From NCBI RefSeq assembly GCF_900111835.1, contig NZ_FOJP01000024.1, positions 1 through 64,000 on the forward strand: a stretch of 64,000 bases of DNA, written 5' to 3'. A program made the translations under genes and the position numbers. Position 1 is the stretch's first letter. Each line of letters starts with the position of its first letter. This stretch comes from Metapseudomonas otitidis (GTDB lineage Bacteria; Pseudomonadota; Gammaproteobacteria; Pseudomonadales; Pseudomonadaceae). The notes beneath the pieces were generated by a model that saw nothing but the letters and a program-made list of their open reading frames with translations, ran no database searches and was not told where the DNA came from. Of this stretch, positions 21,075 to 28,796 are shown piece after piece.

Positions 21075-21095
21075 GTCCTCCCACACGTGGAGGAC
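21075..21095 (+). promoter_or_regulatory. Hairpin covering the ribosome-binding site of the short integrase gene
   Basis: Arms GTCCTCC (21075-21081) and GGAGGAC (21089-21095) enclose CACACGT. The right arm is the only strong Shine-Dalgarno sequence before the ATG at 21101, so the structure could hide it and limit translation. Confidence 0.5.
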
Positions 21096-21100
21096 TTGCT

Positions 21101-21721
21101 ATGAACATCATCGCTACCTGCAGCCGCCAGCCCTGGAACAAAGGAAAACTGGTCGGACAGAAAACCCCACTCCGACTGAGAGATATCTGGGCCATCCGAG
21201 TAAGGCTTCAAATTGCAGAAAGAACTCGGGATCTGGCTCTCTTCGACCTGGCCATCGACAGCAAGCTTCGAGCCTGCGACTTAACCAAGCTCCGTGTGCG
21301 GGACGTTGCCCATGGTGAGCAGGTGTCATCACGAGCAATAGTGATGCAGCAGAAAACACAGCGGCCAGTGCAGTTCGAGATCACTGAGCAAACTCGGGCG
21401 GCGCTCGCGGCTTGGATACATCAAGTACAGCTCCGCGGCGAGGACTACCTGTTCCCGAGTCGACTGCATAACTCAGACCATCTATCCACTCGTCAGTACG
21501 CCCGTATCGTCAAAGGCTGGGTGAAAGCCATTGGCCTTGACCCAGCCATGTATGGCACTCACACAATGAGACGCACGAAGGCATCACTGATCTATCGCAG
21601 GACGAAGAACCTGCGGGCCGTTCAACTGCTGCTCGGCCATACGAAGCTGGAGAGCACCGTTCGATATCTGGGAATTGAGGTCGATGACGCCTTGGAAATG
21701 GCGGAACAGACCGAAGTGTGA
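21101..21721 (+). CDS. Short tyrosine recombinase / integrase
   Basis: The 206-residue product is essentially a catalytic domain of a tyrosine recombinase with little or no arm- or core-binding N-terminal domain. Catalytic positions are recognisable: Arg in SKLRACDLTKLRVRD, Lys in VMQQKTQRPVQFE, His-x-x-Arg in GTHTMRRTKASLIYR, His in LLGHTKLESTV and the Tyr nucleophile in VRYLGIEVDDAL. Such short, lone integrases occur frequently in Pseudomonas accessory DNA. It follows ptxE and may mark a boundary between inserted modules. Its translation may be limited by a hairpin over the ribosome-binding site. Confidence 0.88.
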   Translation: MNIIATCSRQPWNKGKLVGQKTPLRLRDIWAIRVRLQIAERTRDLALFDLAIDSKLRACDLTKLRVRDVAHGEQVSSRAIVMQQKTQRPVQFEITEQTRAALAAWIHQVQLRGEDYLFPSRLHNSDHLSTRQYARIVKGWVKAIGLDPAMYGTHTMRRTKASLIYRRTKNLRAVQLLLGHTKLESTVRYLGIEVDDALEMAEQTEV

Positions 21722-21728
21722 CCATGTG

Positions 21729-21757
21729 TAGCGACGGCCAAAGTCAGGCCGTCGCTA
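21729..21757 (+). terminator. Strong hairpin after the short integrase gene
   Basis: Perfect 11-bp arms TAGCGACGGCC and GGCCGTCGCTA enclose AAAGTCA, 7 bases after the stop codon. There is no T-run, so it may act as a structural or Rho-assisted terminator. Confidence 0.5.
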
Positions 21758-21865
21758 ACCGGCCAAGAGCTGCCCGAGTGCGAACTGACTCGATCTAGTT
21801 GACTCAAGCGTTCATTGCCCCAGAGCAATCAGCGAGGCGTGGACTGAATGACGGCTGTTGCGGCT

Positions 21866-22138
21866 CTATGATGAAACCTGCCTGATATCCAACACGACCC
21901 AGACCTCATACCCTTTCTCCCGTGCTGCTTTCTCGGCCTCGAGTTGGGCAGCGAGAGTACTGATGGAACGGGAGCGGTGCTCGAAGCGGAATGGCGAACC
22001 ACCGTTCTTGCGCACGCTCAATTCAACGAGTGTGAAGGTGGAGTGCTGTTTGGGAATTGGCTGCTTCGATTCTGATGGAGCGGGATCAAGACCGAGTGCG
22101 CGCCGCATCTCGACTTCAGTGAGTATTGTGTCAGTCAA
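21866..22138 (-). CDS. Hypothetical small protein, 90 residues
   Basis: The frame starts at a TTG (22138) with AGGGA 7 bases upstream. The product (MTDTILTEVEMRRALGLDP..., TFTLVELSVRKNGGSPFRFEHRSRS, LEAEKAAREKGYEVWVVLDIRQV) is a soluble alpha/beta protein with a coiled-coil-like helix near residues 62-75. No family is recognised. It is on the opposite strand to the integrase and has two further small genes upstream of it on the same strand. Confidence 0.5.
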   Translation of the reverse strand: MTDTILTEVEMRRALGLDPAPSESKQPIPKQHSTFTLVELSVRKNGGSPFRFEHRSRSISTLAAQLEAEKAAREKGYEVWVVLDIRQVSS

Positions 22139-22244
22139 GCGAGATCCCTAGACGATTGCGGGTGACGCCATTGTAGCGAGAAGTCGTGCTGACATGGCCT
22201 GAGTTCGATGCTGGCGAGCTAATAACCTCATCTCTGCAATATGG

Positions 22245-22526
22245 CTACGAATCACCAAAGTAGTCATCACGGTCGACTAGTCCGAATGGGCGTTCCTCGC
22301 AGGGCTGCTCATCGCTGAACAGATTCTGCGTGCGGCGCTCCTGCTTCAAAAACGCTAGCGCCGCGAAAAAGCAACTTTCGCATAGATTGACTCGATAGCG
22401 TTCGCCATCATGCCCTGCGCCATAGCCCCAGAGCGCCTGAAGCGTCCCGAACTGCTCGCCGTACCCCGGCACCCTCGTACTGGTAGCGCATACATCGCAA
22501 ATGGTGTCTTTATGGCTCTCTGTCAC
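22245..22526 (-). CDS. Hypothetical small protein with two Cys-x-x-Cys pairs
   Basis: The product is 93 residues. The pairs CDVC (residues 10-13) and CESC (near 49-52) suggest one zinc site of ribbon type. Between them lies YGEQFGTLQALWGYGAGHDGERYRVNL. Similar proteins are annotated as hypothetical in Pseudomonas accessory regions. The start is a GTG (22526) with GAGG upstream. Function is unknown, and the zinc-ribbon character is inferred from spacing only. Confidence 0.6.
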   Translation of the reverse strand: MTESHKDTICDVCATSTRVPGYGEQFGTLQALWGYGAGHDGERYRVNLCESCFFAALAFLKQERRTQNLFSDEQPCEERPFGLVDRDDYFGDS

Positions 22527-22692
22527 CGGGCAGGCCTCATCTTCGTATTAAAAAGAGTAACCGAGGGCACTGCGCAACGGAGCGCCTTTTGCCAGTTTTC
22601 CAGCCCCGCTGCGTTAGCTCAAGCATGGCCTGGTGTGCCATGCCGGCGGTGGATATGGCAGGTCTTCAACAGATGCGGTTGGCGTTGGTTGA

Positions 22693-22926
22693 TCATGGTT
22701 GTCCGCTGCACGTTTCTTGCGTTGCCGGCGGCGACCACTCCATTCCCTCTTCGAGGATCGGATGGCTTTCACTAACGACGATCAACGGTTTGTTCCGATT
22801 CTCCAGCGCGAACATGGCGATGGAGCCTTCGACGTCCACCGCCGGCACCTCCCCCTGTGGGTCAAGCCTGCCAACCCAGACATATTGCCGGGTCTCCAAA
22901 CATGCGAGGTAATACGAAATACCCAT
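22693..22926 (-). CDS. Hypothetical small protein, 77 residues
   Basis: The product reads MGISYYLACLETRQYVWVGR, then DPQGEVPAVDVEGSIAMFALENRNKPLIVVSESHPI. A strong GGAGGA ribosome-binding site precedes the ATG, which supports expression. No domain is recognised. It may be cotranscribed with the two small genes that follow on the minus strand. Confidence 0.6.
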   Translation of the reverse strand: MGISYYLACLETRQYVWVGRLDPQGEVPAVDVEGSIAMFALENRNKPLIVVSESHPILEEGMEWSPPATQETCSGQP

Positions 22927-23259
22927 GCTTCCTCCGAATTTGAATCAAGTCTATTACTGTGCCAATCCGGAACGGGAGGCGGTACTGCCGCAAACATCAA
23001 ATGTTATCGCCAGTGCATTTTTAACCCAGGTGCCGACGCTATTCTGCCCTAACCCAGCAGTCTGAAAGCAAAATTCTACAACTCGCTTGGTGCTCGAAAC
23101 TGGGTCAATGAAATTCCGGCATGTGGGTGGAAAATGCACAGGCGGCAACACGCATGCTGCAACTTCCTCTCGGTCTCCCTCCGCGACGTGTGCTTCTTGT
23201 TTTTTAACCTCATTTGAGGAAGAATAACCGGAAGTCACCGTTGTGTTAGGAGTCCTCAG
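22927..23259. other. Divergent intergenic region
   Basis: About 333 bp between a minus-strand small gene and the plus-strand gene at 23260. No credible coding frame was found, and promoters for both directions must lie here. AT-rich stretches around 23190-23250 precede the plus-strand gene. Confidence 0.4.
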
Positions 23260-23910
23260 ATGCAGGCTTGCCAGGTATTCAGTGATCAGGATGAAATCGC
23301 CGCCCGTCTTGAACAGTTGAGTCTGGAGCGCGAGCCACTGCGTGAGGCTATCAATCAAGCTCACCTACAGCGGGTTCGCCTGACTCCTAACCATCCCAGC
23401 ATTTTTCCCGGCCTTGAAATGTGGGGCTGGTTGGTAGGAGCGGTGCGCGATCAGCTGCGCCCACTAGGGTGGGTCGCGCATGAACAGTCGAACTACCCGC
23501 TTACCGTTCACTCGGCGCTCAATCTCGCGATTGCGGTCGCATCGGGGGATAGCTATGTTGGAAATCTGCTGGGGATGCCGAGCAGCCGATCCAGGAAGGG
23601 TAAAAATACAGTTGATGCTGTTGAGCGGAATTGCCAGTTCGACATGTTTGCTGACTTGCTGCCCGATCCGGAGGAGCTGCCTGAATCAGGCCCTCATGAG
23701 ACCTGGATCCTGCTCCACCACACCGACACGGTGAAGAAGGAAATCCGCATCGAGCTCTCACGTCCATCGGGAATGGGTAAAGGCGGCAAGATCAATTTCT
23801 GGTCTGAACGCATCATGCTTGGCACCCTTGCTCTTGATGATGATTTCTTTGAGGTTACCTCCCCAGGCGGTCCGGATATCGACATCGAAATTCGCCGTAA
23901 AAGCTCGTGA
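23260..23910 (+). CDS. Uncharacterised protein paired with an XRE-ImmA protein
   Basis: The 216-residue soluble protein has no recognised domain. It starts MQACQVFSDQDEIAARLEQL with a coiled-coil-like segment up to residue 35, continues with IFPGLEMWGWLVGAVRDQLRPLGW, PLTVHSALNLAIAVASGDSYVGN, ETWILLHHTDTVKKEIRIELSRPSGM and ends DIDIEIRRKSS. The ATG is preceded by AGGAG. The next gene starts only 6 bp downstream and encodes a helix-turn-helix/metallopeptidase protein, an arrangement common in toxin-antitoxin and phage-response pairs. A toxin or effector role is possible but not shown by sequence. Confidence 0.75.
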   Translation: MQACQVFSDQDEIAARLEQLSLEREPLREAINQAHLQRVRLTPNHPSIFPGLEMWGWLVGAVRDQLRPLGWVAHEQSNYPLTVHSALNLAIAVASGDSYVGNLLGMPSSRSRKGKNTVDAVERNCQFDMFADLLPDPEELPESGPHETWILLHHTDTVKKEIRIELSRPSGMGKGGKINFWSERIMLGTLALDDDFFEVTSPGGPDIDIEIRRKSS

Positions 23911-23916
23911 TAGATC

Positions 23917-25071
23917 ATGTTTAATCCACAACGATTTGCGCTCGCCCGTCGCCGGCGAGGTATGAAAAAGCGTGAGCTTGCCACTCATATAGGAGTAACG
24001 GAGCGATCGGTCTCCGGCTACGAGAGCGGCACGCAGGAGCCTGAGCCTGGAACCCTGGCAAAAATCGCTAAAACGCTTCGGTTCCCCGAAGCGTTTTTCT
24101 TTGGTGATGATCCTGAGGTGCCAACGCCGGATGTTGCCAGTTTCCGGTCGCTCTCAAAGATGACTGCTGGCCTTAGGGATTCAGCTCTCGGTGCAGGCGC
24201 AATTGCGCTCCTGCTGAATGACTGGATCGAGCAACGTTTCGATTTGCCAGAGCCAGATCTTCCGGACCTGGGGTCCGAACGCGCTGCACTGACGAATTTT
24301 GAGGCGCTCGATAAGCTGGCACTATCACGCAGTGCCCAAGCGCCAGAGGCCGCTGCGGAGATGCTGAGGGCACACTGGGGTTTAGGTGAGCAGCCGGTTA
24401 AGAACATGATTGCGCTTCTTGAGTCGAAAGGCGTTCGTGTCTACTCACTTGCAATTGATGCAAAGGAGGTCGACGCGTTCTCGATGTGGAGTGGCGGCCG
24501 CCCCTTTATGTTCTTGAATACCTTTAAGTCGGCCGAGCGTTGCCGCTTTGACGCAGCTCATGAATTAGGACATTTGGTTATGCACCAGCATGCCCACCCA
24601 CAAGGACCTGATTTAGAGCGTGAGGCGAATGCCTTTGCGTCGGCTTTTCTAATGCCACGTGCAAGCGTTCTAGCGATGGCTCCACGTTCGATCACTATCA
24701 AAAGCCTCATCAAATACAAGAAGCTCTGGTCCGTTTCTGTGGCAGCCTTAAATTACCGGCTTCATAGCCTGGGGCTTTCCACGGAGTGGGCTTACCGAAC
24801 GCTGTGTATTCAGATTGCTCAAGAGGGCTATCGCACCGAAGAGCCGGAATCTATTGCTCATGAGCGGTCAGTGATCCTGGAGAAGATTTTCGCCGCGTTA
24901 CGTGCAGATGGGGTTGGGAAAGCTGGCGTCGCGGGAGAACTGGCAATCAGTCCTGAGGAGATCAATGAATTGACGTTCGGATTGATGTTGAACGTGTTGA
25001 AGGGGCAGAGCGCTAACCCATCCGACTCTGGTGGGAAATCAGGTGCCCATCTTCGTTTGGTCAAGGGGTGA
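23917..25071 (+). CDS. XRE helix-turn-helix plus ImmA/IrrE metallopeptidase protein
   Basis: The product is 384 residues. The N-terminal Cro/C1-type helix-turn-helix (FALARRRRGMKKRELATHIGVTERSVSGYESGTQEPEPGTL) is followed by the ImmA/IrrE peptidase domain with the zinc motif HELGH (residues 215-219) and a downstream glutamate in LEREANAFASAFLMPR. The C-terminal part (about 270-384) is helical. Proteins with this architecture cleave or control repressors in response to DNA damage or phage. In the related short-ImmA toxin-antitoxin type they act as antitoxin-like regulators. It is translated just after the 216-residue gene and probably regulates that pair. Confidence 0.9.
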   Translation: MFNPQRFALARRRRGMKKRELATHIGVTERSVSGYESGTQEPEPGTLAKIAKTLRFPEAFFFGDDPEVPTPDVASFRSLSKMTAGLRDSALGAGAIALLLNDWIEQRFDLPEPDLPDLGSERAALTNFEALDKLALSRSAQAPEAAAEMLRAHWGLGEQPVKNMIALLESKGVRVYSLAIDAKEVDAFSMWSGGRPFMFLNTFKSAERCRFDAAHELGHLVMHQHAHPQGPDLEREANAFASAFLMPRASVLAMAPRSITIKSLIKYKKLWSVSVAALNYRLHSLGLSTEWAYRTLCIQIAQEGYRTEEPESIAHERSVILEKIFAALRADGVGKAGVAGELAISPEEINELTFGLMLNVLKGQSANPSDSGGKSGAHLRLVKG

Positions 25072-25134
25072 AGGGATGCCGCCGATGTCGCTTGGTCGGA
25101 CTCGGCCAGCAACGGAAATCTGCCTGACAGAGCG

Positions 25135-25782
25135 TTAAGGAGCAAGCGTGTTGACGGTGTGTATGCGCGCTGACTGCTCCAACGCCATGCGCATCCATTT
25201 CGGCATTTTGCAGGCCATTAATGTGGTTAGGTCTTCAGGCCTGAGCACCTTCTTGATCGCGGCAATGCATTCCGGGGTCGAGCCGTCTTTACCGAGATAA
25301 AATAGTGCGCTGATAGCCGTCCCTACCTCGGTCCCGGCACGCTGCATGACCATTGGTGCCGCATGTACCAACCGGACCTCACCCTTACCTATAAAAAACG
25401 AGCGGCTGGGTCCGCTGGTGTAATAGATCGGAATGAGCGGCACCTGGGTGCTCAGTCCAAACAACCTGACCGCATGAGCGCCATGAATCTGAAGAACATG
25501 GCGGTTCTGCCTAGCGATCAAGCTCACTACTTCCCATACATTGGGGCGGACCCGTGCAACGTATCGACTGGATTTCGGGCGCATGTAAATTCCTCGATGC
25601 ACCCGTTCAAGTTCGCCTTGGCTGACCAGCCGAGCTACTGCCTTGGATATGGCGCCACGCGCTCCAAGCTCCGCAAAGCGGCTGATGCAGAAGGGTTGCC
25701 CTTTGGGTAAGCGCTTGACCCGTTGCGCAATGCGGGTGGATACCGACAGAGCAAAATCAGTGCTGGACATTGCGGCTCTCAT
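25135..25782 (-). CDS. AbiEi-like antitoxin-type protein (DUF6088 family)
   Basis: The product is 215 residues. An N-terminal winged helix (FCISRFAELGARGAISKAVARLVSQGELERVHRGIYMRP) resembles the DNA-binding domain of AbiEi antitoxins. It is followed by VWEVVSLIARQNRHVLQIHGAHAVRLFGLSTQVPLIPIYYTSGPSRSF, the conserved DUF6088 block. An internal ATG (25770) is an alternative start. The upstream BPSL0761-family gene ends two bases before the start. A nucleotidyltransferase toxin such as AbiEii is not present next to it, so the pair may function differently from AbiE. Confidence 0.8.
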   Translation of the reverse strand: MRAAMSSTDFALSVSTRIAQRVKRLPKGQPFCISRFAELGARGAISKAVARLVSQGELERVHRGIYMRPKSSRYVARVRPNVWEVVSLIARQNRHVLQIHGAHAVRLFGLSTQVPLIPIYYTSGPSRSFFIGKGEVRLVHAAPMVMQRAGTEVGTAISALFYLGKDGSTPECIAAIKKVLRPEDLTTLMACKMPKWMRMALEQSARIHTVNTLAP

Positions 25783-25784
25783 TT

Positions 25785-26048
25785 CTATCGAGTGAAGTCC
25801 AATGACGAGCTGAACAGCGGCTGATGAAAAGCGATCACCCGCCGTCGATATTCATCATCTGATGCATCGCTCACCAGGCACTCTTCAAGGCGCCCCAACG
25901 AGAGGATCTGGTCGGCCGACGGGTAGTGCCTGAGCAGGCTTTTCGCATAGCTGCGGATATCCTGAGGCAGCTCAGTGTTACGGGCGAGCTCTCGCAGGAA
26001 CGCTTCGGTCTTGATGACGCTGCGGGTTCTTTCGTGAGGAAGGGTCAA
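25785..26048 (-). CDS. BPSL0761-family small protein
   Basis: The product is 87 residues (TLPHERTRSVIKTEAFLRELARNTELPQDIRSYAKSLLRHYPSADQIL, then RLEECL). This sequence pattern is that of the BPSL0761 family, small helical proteins of unknown function in proteobacterial accessory DNA, often followed by a DUF6088 gene as here. A TTG at 26048 is used, with AGGAG upstream. The context suggests a two-gene unit. Confidence 0.75.
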   Translation of the reverse strand: MTLPHERTRSVIKTEAFLRELARNTELPQDIRSYAKSLLRHYPSADQILSLGRLEECLVSDASDDEYRRRVIAFHQPLFSSSLDFTR

Positions 26049-26114
26049 TGCGGCTATCTCCTGATTCAGTCAACCACGTCTGCCGACGCTTGAATTCTGG
26101 CCTCCATACAAGCA

Positions 26115-27515
26115 TCAAAAGCAAGCCAGCAACTGTTGCCGGTAGTGCTTGGAAAAGCTGACCAGATGGTTTGGCTCAGCGGCAGAGCCCCCCAGGGATA
26201 AGGTGCATGTAGCACCTGCCCCAATTACCTGCGCAATGCCACTTCCATTACTGTCATCCAGGACATCGATATTGCCAGCAGCCCCAATCCAGCCAGATAT
26301 TGAACCTGAAGTGGAGGCTGGCATCTCTACCTCGTTCAGCACTGCCAGGTCATCCGGTAGATCATCTGCAATTCTCTCTGCCAAGCACTGCAGTGTCGGC
26401 TCCGCTAACATGAATAGCCACGCCTGATTATCGGGCTCGCCTGTGCGCCGAAGCACTCGCCCAAGCACTTGTCGGTAATGCAGCTCAGTGCGGATGCGAC
26501 TGAGGTAGCAGCACACCTGGAGTCGAGGAATGTCCGTGCCTTCGCTGATCATTCCAACTGCGATAATCCAACGGCAGGCGCTGTGTCTGAACGCATTGAT
26601 AACCTGCTGCGCAGCCGGGGTTTTGTTGGTGACGATGCGGCAACCTTCACCCAGGGTTTCCAGGGCCAAAGCAATTTGCTGGGCGTGCTCGATGTCGGTG
26701 GCAACCACCAAGCCTGCCGCATCAGGCTTGATCAGGCGAAGCTCATCCAGCTTGCTGCACCCGAGACCGAGTAACTGATCAATCACCTCGTCATGACGCA
26801 ACAGCTCTTCGTAGGTGACAGGGGACTCCCCCAATAGTTTGGCAATGCTGGGAAACATCCTGACAGTGCTCTCAGTGTCCAGCTCCTCGGTAAGTTTCAC
26901 CTTCTGGTTGTCGAGGAGGACAATGCGAGGGGAGCGGCACACACCATCAGCAATGGCCTCTTTCAATCCGTAGCGGTAGTCGCAGATCAGGTACCCCTCG
27001 GGCGTCGAGTAGCGGGCCAGAGCAATGGCCCGGTCGTCCGAACGCCATGGGGTGCCGGATAGGGCCAGGGTGAAGGTGGCCCTGTCCTGTACCCGCTGAA
27101 GAATCTGTTGGCCCCAGGCGTTGCTCAGGAGTACATCATGGCCGGCGCAGTGGTGGATCTCGTCAAAAACCGCGAATACACGGTAGTCATCGAGGAGTCG
27201 CCAGAACGCCTCATCTCGGTATTCCATGGCTTGATAGGTGAACGCTGCACCAACTGCGCCGAGTTGGCCATCCAAGCGTCTGCCGAGCACCGCAGCAAAG
27301 GACGAGCGAAAGCCCTCGACAACCTGACAGGACGGAGCGAAGCAGAGCACCAGATCGATTCTGTCCTGCTCAAGCAGTCTGTTGGCCAGCTCTGCCGCCA
27401 TGCGCGTCTTGCCGGCGCCCGGCGTTGCCTGGCAGAAGAAGTGCGGCGTGGTAGTGAAGTGCTCTAGTGCCGTGTCGATGCAGCGGCGTTGCCAGTCTCG
27501 AAGCAGTGTGGTCAT
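26115..27515 (-). CDS. Superfamily 2 DEAD/DEAH-type helicase of a defence-like pair
   Basis: The product is 466 residues. Motif I is ATPGAGKTRMA (about 30-40), motif II is DEIH (118-121), motif III is LALSGTPW, and motif VI is YRQVLGRVLRR. The C-terminal helicase lobe contains VVATDIEHAQQIALAL and IIAVGMISEGTDIPRLQ. These fit the ResIII-type helicases found in restriction and other antiphage systems. No nuclease domain is seen. The C-terminal 80 residues (SGSISGWIGAAGNIDVLDDSNGSG...) are Ser/Gly-rich and not recognised. The start overlaps the stop of the upstream winged-helix gene (ATGA), so the two proteins should be made together. Confidence 0.88.
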   Translation of the reverse strand: MTTLLRDWQRRCIDTALEHFTTTPHFFCQATPGAGKTRMAAELANRLLEQDRIDLVLCFAPSCQVVEGFRSSFAAVLGRRLDGQLGAVGAAFTYQAMEYRDEAFWRLLDDYRVFAVFDEIHHCAGHDVLLSNAWGQQILQRVQDRATFTLALSGTPWRSDDRAIALARYSTPEGYLICDYRYGLKEAIADGVCRSPRIVLLDNQKVKLTEELDTESTVRMFPSIAKLLGESPVTYEELLRHDEVIDQLLGLGCSKLDELRLIKPDAAGLVVATDIEHAQQIALALETLGEGCRIVTNKTPAAQQVINAFRHSACRWIIAVGMISEGTDIPRLQVCCYLSRIRTELHYRQVLGRVLRRTGEPDNQAWLFMLAEPTLQCLAERIADDLPDDLAVLNEVEMPASTSGSISGWIGAAGNIDVLDDSNGSGIAQVIGAGATCTLSLGGSAAEPNHLVSFSKHYRQQLLACF

Positions 27516-28099
27516 CGTGCGGAGGCAAGCGTCTTGAGTGTCTTCTCGATGGCGCGAAGATGGCCCAGCAGGCGCGAGCTTCGGTCTCTAGCTTCCAGGT
27601 ACTCGCCTTCGACCTTATCCCGGAGATGCGGCATATCATCGAGGAGCAGCTTGTATCGCTCCGCCTCGCCCATCGATGCCAGGAAGTCCAGCCTGATTTC
27701 CTTGAGGAGCGCTTCCAGGTGCTGATCCACATCGGCTGATGGTTGCGGTGCCGCCGCATTATTGAACGCTGACGGCTCCTGCTCTGACTCACAAGCGGTC
27801 TTATGGCTGTTCTCGAACCCGTTGTCGATCAGCTCCAGTTGCAGATGTGCCGGAATCGGCAGCAGGTGGTAGACCTGTCCCCGCGAACGGCGCTCTTCAT
27901 CGAGCACAACCCAGCCCATGCGCAGCATTCTGCGGATCTGTTCATACACGTAGTGGCGCACATCGGCGATACGGAACTGTGTGCCCTTCAGGCGAGCAGC
28001 ATAGGCGTCACGCAGTTCACGCGTCGTGAACCTTGCACACCCTTCCTCCTGAAGCAGCTCATACAGACGCCTGTCGAAGATAAACGAGGCCGATTTCAT
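27512..28099 (-). CDS. Winged-helix/coiled-coil partner of the helicase
   Basis: The product is about 195 residues from the ATG at 28099. The N-terminal part (FDRRLYELLQEEGCARFTTRELRDAYAARLKGTQFRIADVRHYVYEQIRRMLRMGWVVLDEERRSRGQVYHLLP) reads as a winged-helix DNA-binding domain. An acidic linker follows, then a C-terminal helical segment (VDQHLEALLKEIRLDFLASMGEAERYKLLLDDMPHLRDKVEGEYLEARDRSSRLLGHLRAIEKTL) likely to form a coiled coil. No named family is recognised. Overlap with the helicase gene and divergence from a small XRE regulator suggest a DNA recognition subunit in a three-gene defence module. Confidence 0.75.
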   Translation of the reverse strand: MKSASFIFDRRLYELLQEEGCARFTTRELRDAYAARLKGTQFRIADVRHYVYEQIRRMLRMGWVVLDEERRSRGQVYHLLPIPAHLQLELIDNGFENSHKTACESEQEPSAFNNAAAPQPSADVDQHLEALLKEIRLDFLASMGEAERYKLLLDDMPHLRDKVEGEYLEARDRSSRLLGHLRAIEKTLKTLASAR

Positions 28100-28203
28100 T
28101 GAGGCACCAGAAGAGTTAACGCAGCAGAAATGCGGATTATAATCCGTGGCCCCTGCGTCCGCAAACACACGATAGTGCCGCCTCAAGTGGAATTGAGACG
28201 GTC

Positions 28204-28425
28204 ATGGAGAAGTTGGCGAAAGCGTTAGGGGAACGCATCCGGACGCAGAGAAAGGCCTGTGGGATTTCTCAGGATGCGTTAGCGCTGGCCTGCAGTATCG
28301 ACCGTAGCTATATGGGGCGTATCGAGCGTGGTGAAGTAAACATCACCGTCGAGAAGCTGTATCGGATCGCAAGCGAGCTCGCCTGCGATCCATCCTGCCT
28401 TATGCCTCAGTTGTCAGAGCTGTAG
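28204..28425 (+). CDS. Small XRE-family regulator
   Basis: The 73-residue protein is almost only a Cro/C1-type helix-turn-helix: LGERIRTQRKACGISQDALALACSIDRSYMGRIERGEVNITVEKLYRIASELAC. Proteins of this size resemble the controller (C) proteins of restriction-modification systems, which delay expression of the nuclease after entry into a new host. It is divergent from the winged-helix/helicase pair, with 104 bp between the starts, and upstream of the DnmA-like operon on the same strand, so it could control either. Confidence 0.88.
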   Translation: MEKLAKALGERIRTQRKACGISQDALALACSIDRSYMGRIERGEVNITVEKLYRIASELACDPSCLMPQLSEL

Positions 28426-28796
28426 CTCCGCATCTGATCGAGAGCGGTGTCCAAGAAGGCCTGACCAGATCCCGGCCTAATTTCGCTCTCGGATGCCCCC
28501 TGCTACTGCAGACAATACTTGGAGGTCTGCGGCTTTTTCGCATTACAGAAGCGCCTTCCTTTATCATCCCCGGCATCGTGTAGTGGTTGATTTCCCCGTT
28601 ACTGGTTCAGGACACCCGGCTGTCGCTGTCAATGGCATTAGGCATACGTCAATACTGCTGAGCAGAGCGGAGTTGCTGATGCTAACGCCAAGCCGACAGA
28701 GCAGCATGTGCCGGCCGGGGGATGTAGCCATTACCCAAAATCCTAGCGGCTAAAATCGCCGCCTTCGCGCATCAGCGATCTGGACAGTGGTAAACC
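28426..28796. other. Intergenic region before the methyltransferase gene
   Basis: 371 bp. A weak terminator-like hairpin is listed separately. The remaining part must hold the promoter of the methyltransferase operon. No supported gene was found. Confidence 0.45.
28508..28538 (+). terminator. Weak terminator-like hairpin after the XRE gene
   Basis: Arms GCAGAC (28508-28513) and GTCTGC (28525-28530) are followed by GGCTTTTT. The stem is short, so efficiency would be modest. Confidence 0.45.

Noticed and set aside
22954..23364. A 136-codon minus-strand frame overlapping the start of the 23,260 gene
   Set aside because: It overlaps the better supported plus-strand gene, which has a strong ribosome-binding site and pairs with the XRE-ImmA gene.
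28493..28753. An 86-codon frame upstream of the methyltransferase gene
   Set aside because: No ribosome-binding site, odd composition, and it runs through a terminator-like hairpin and the probable promoter.
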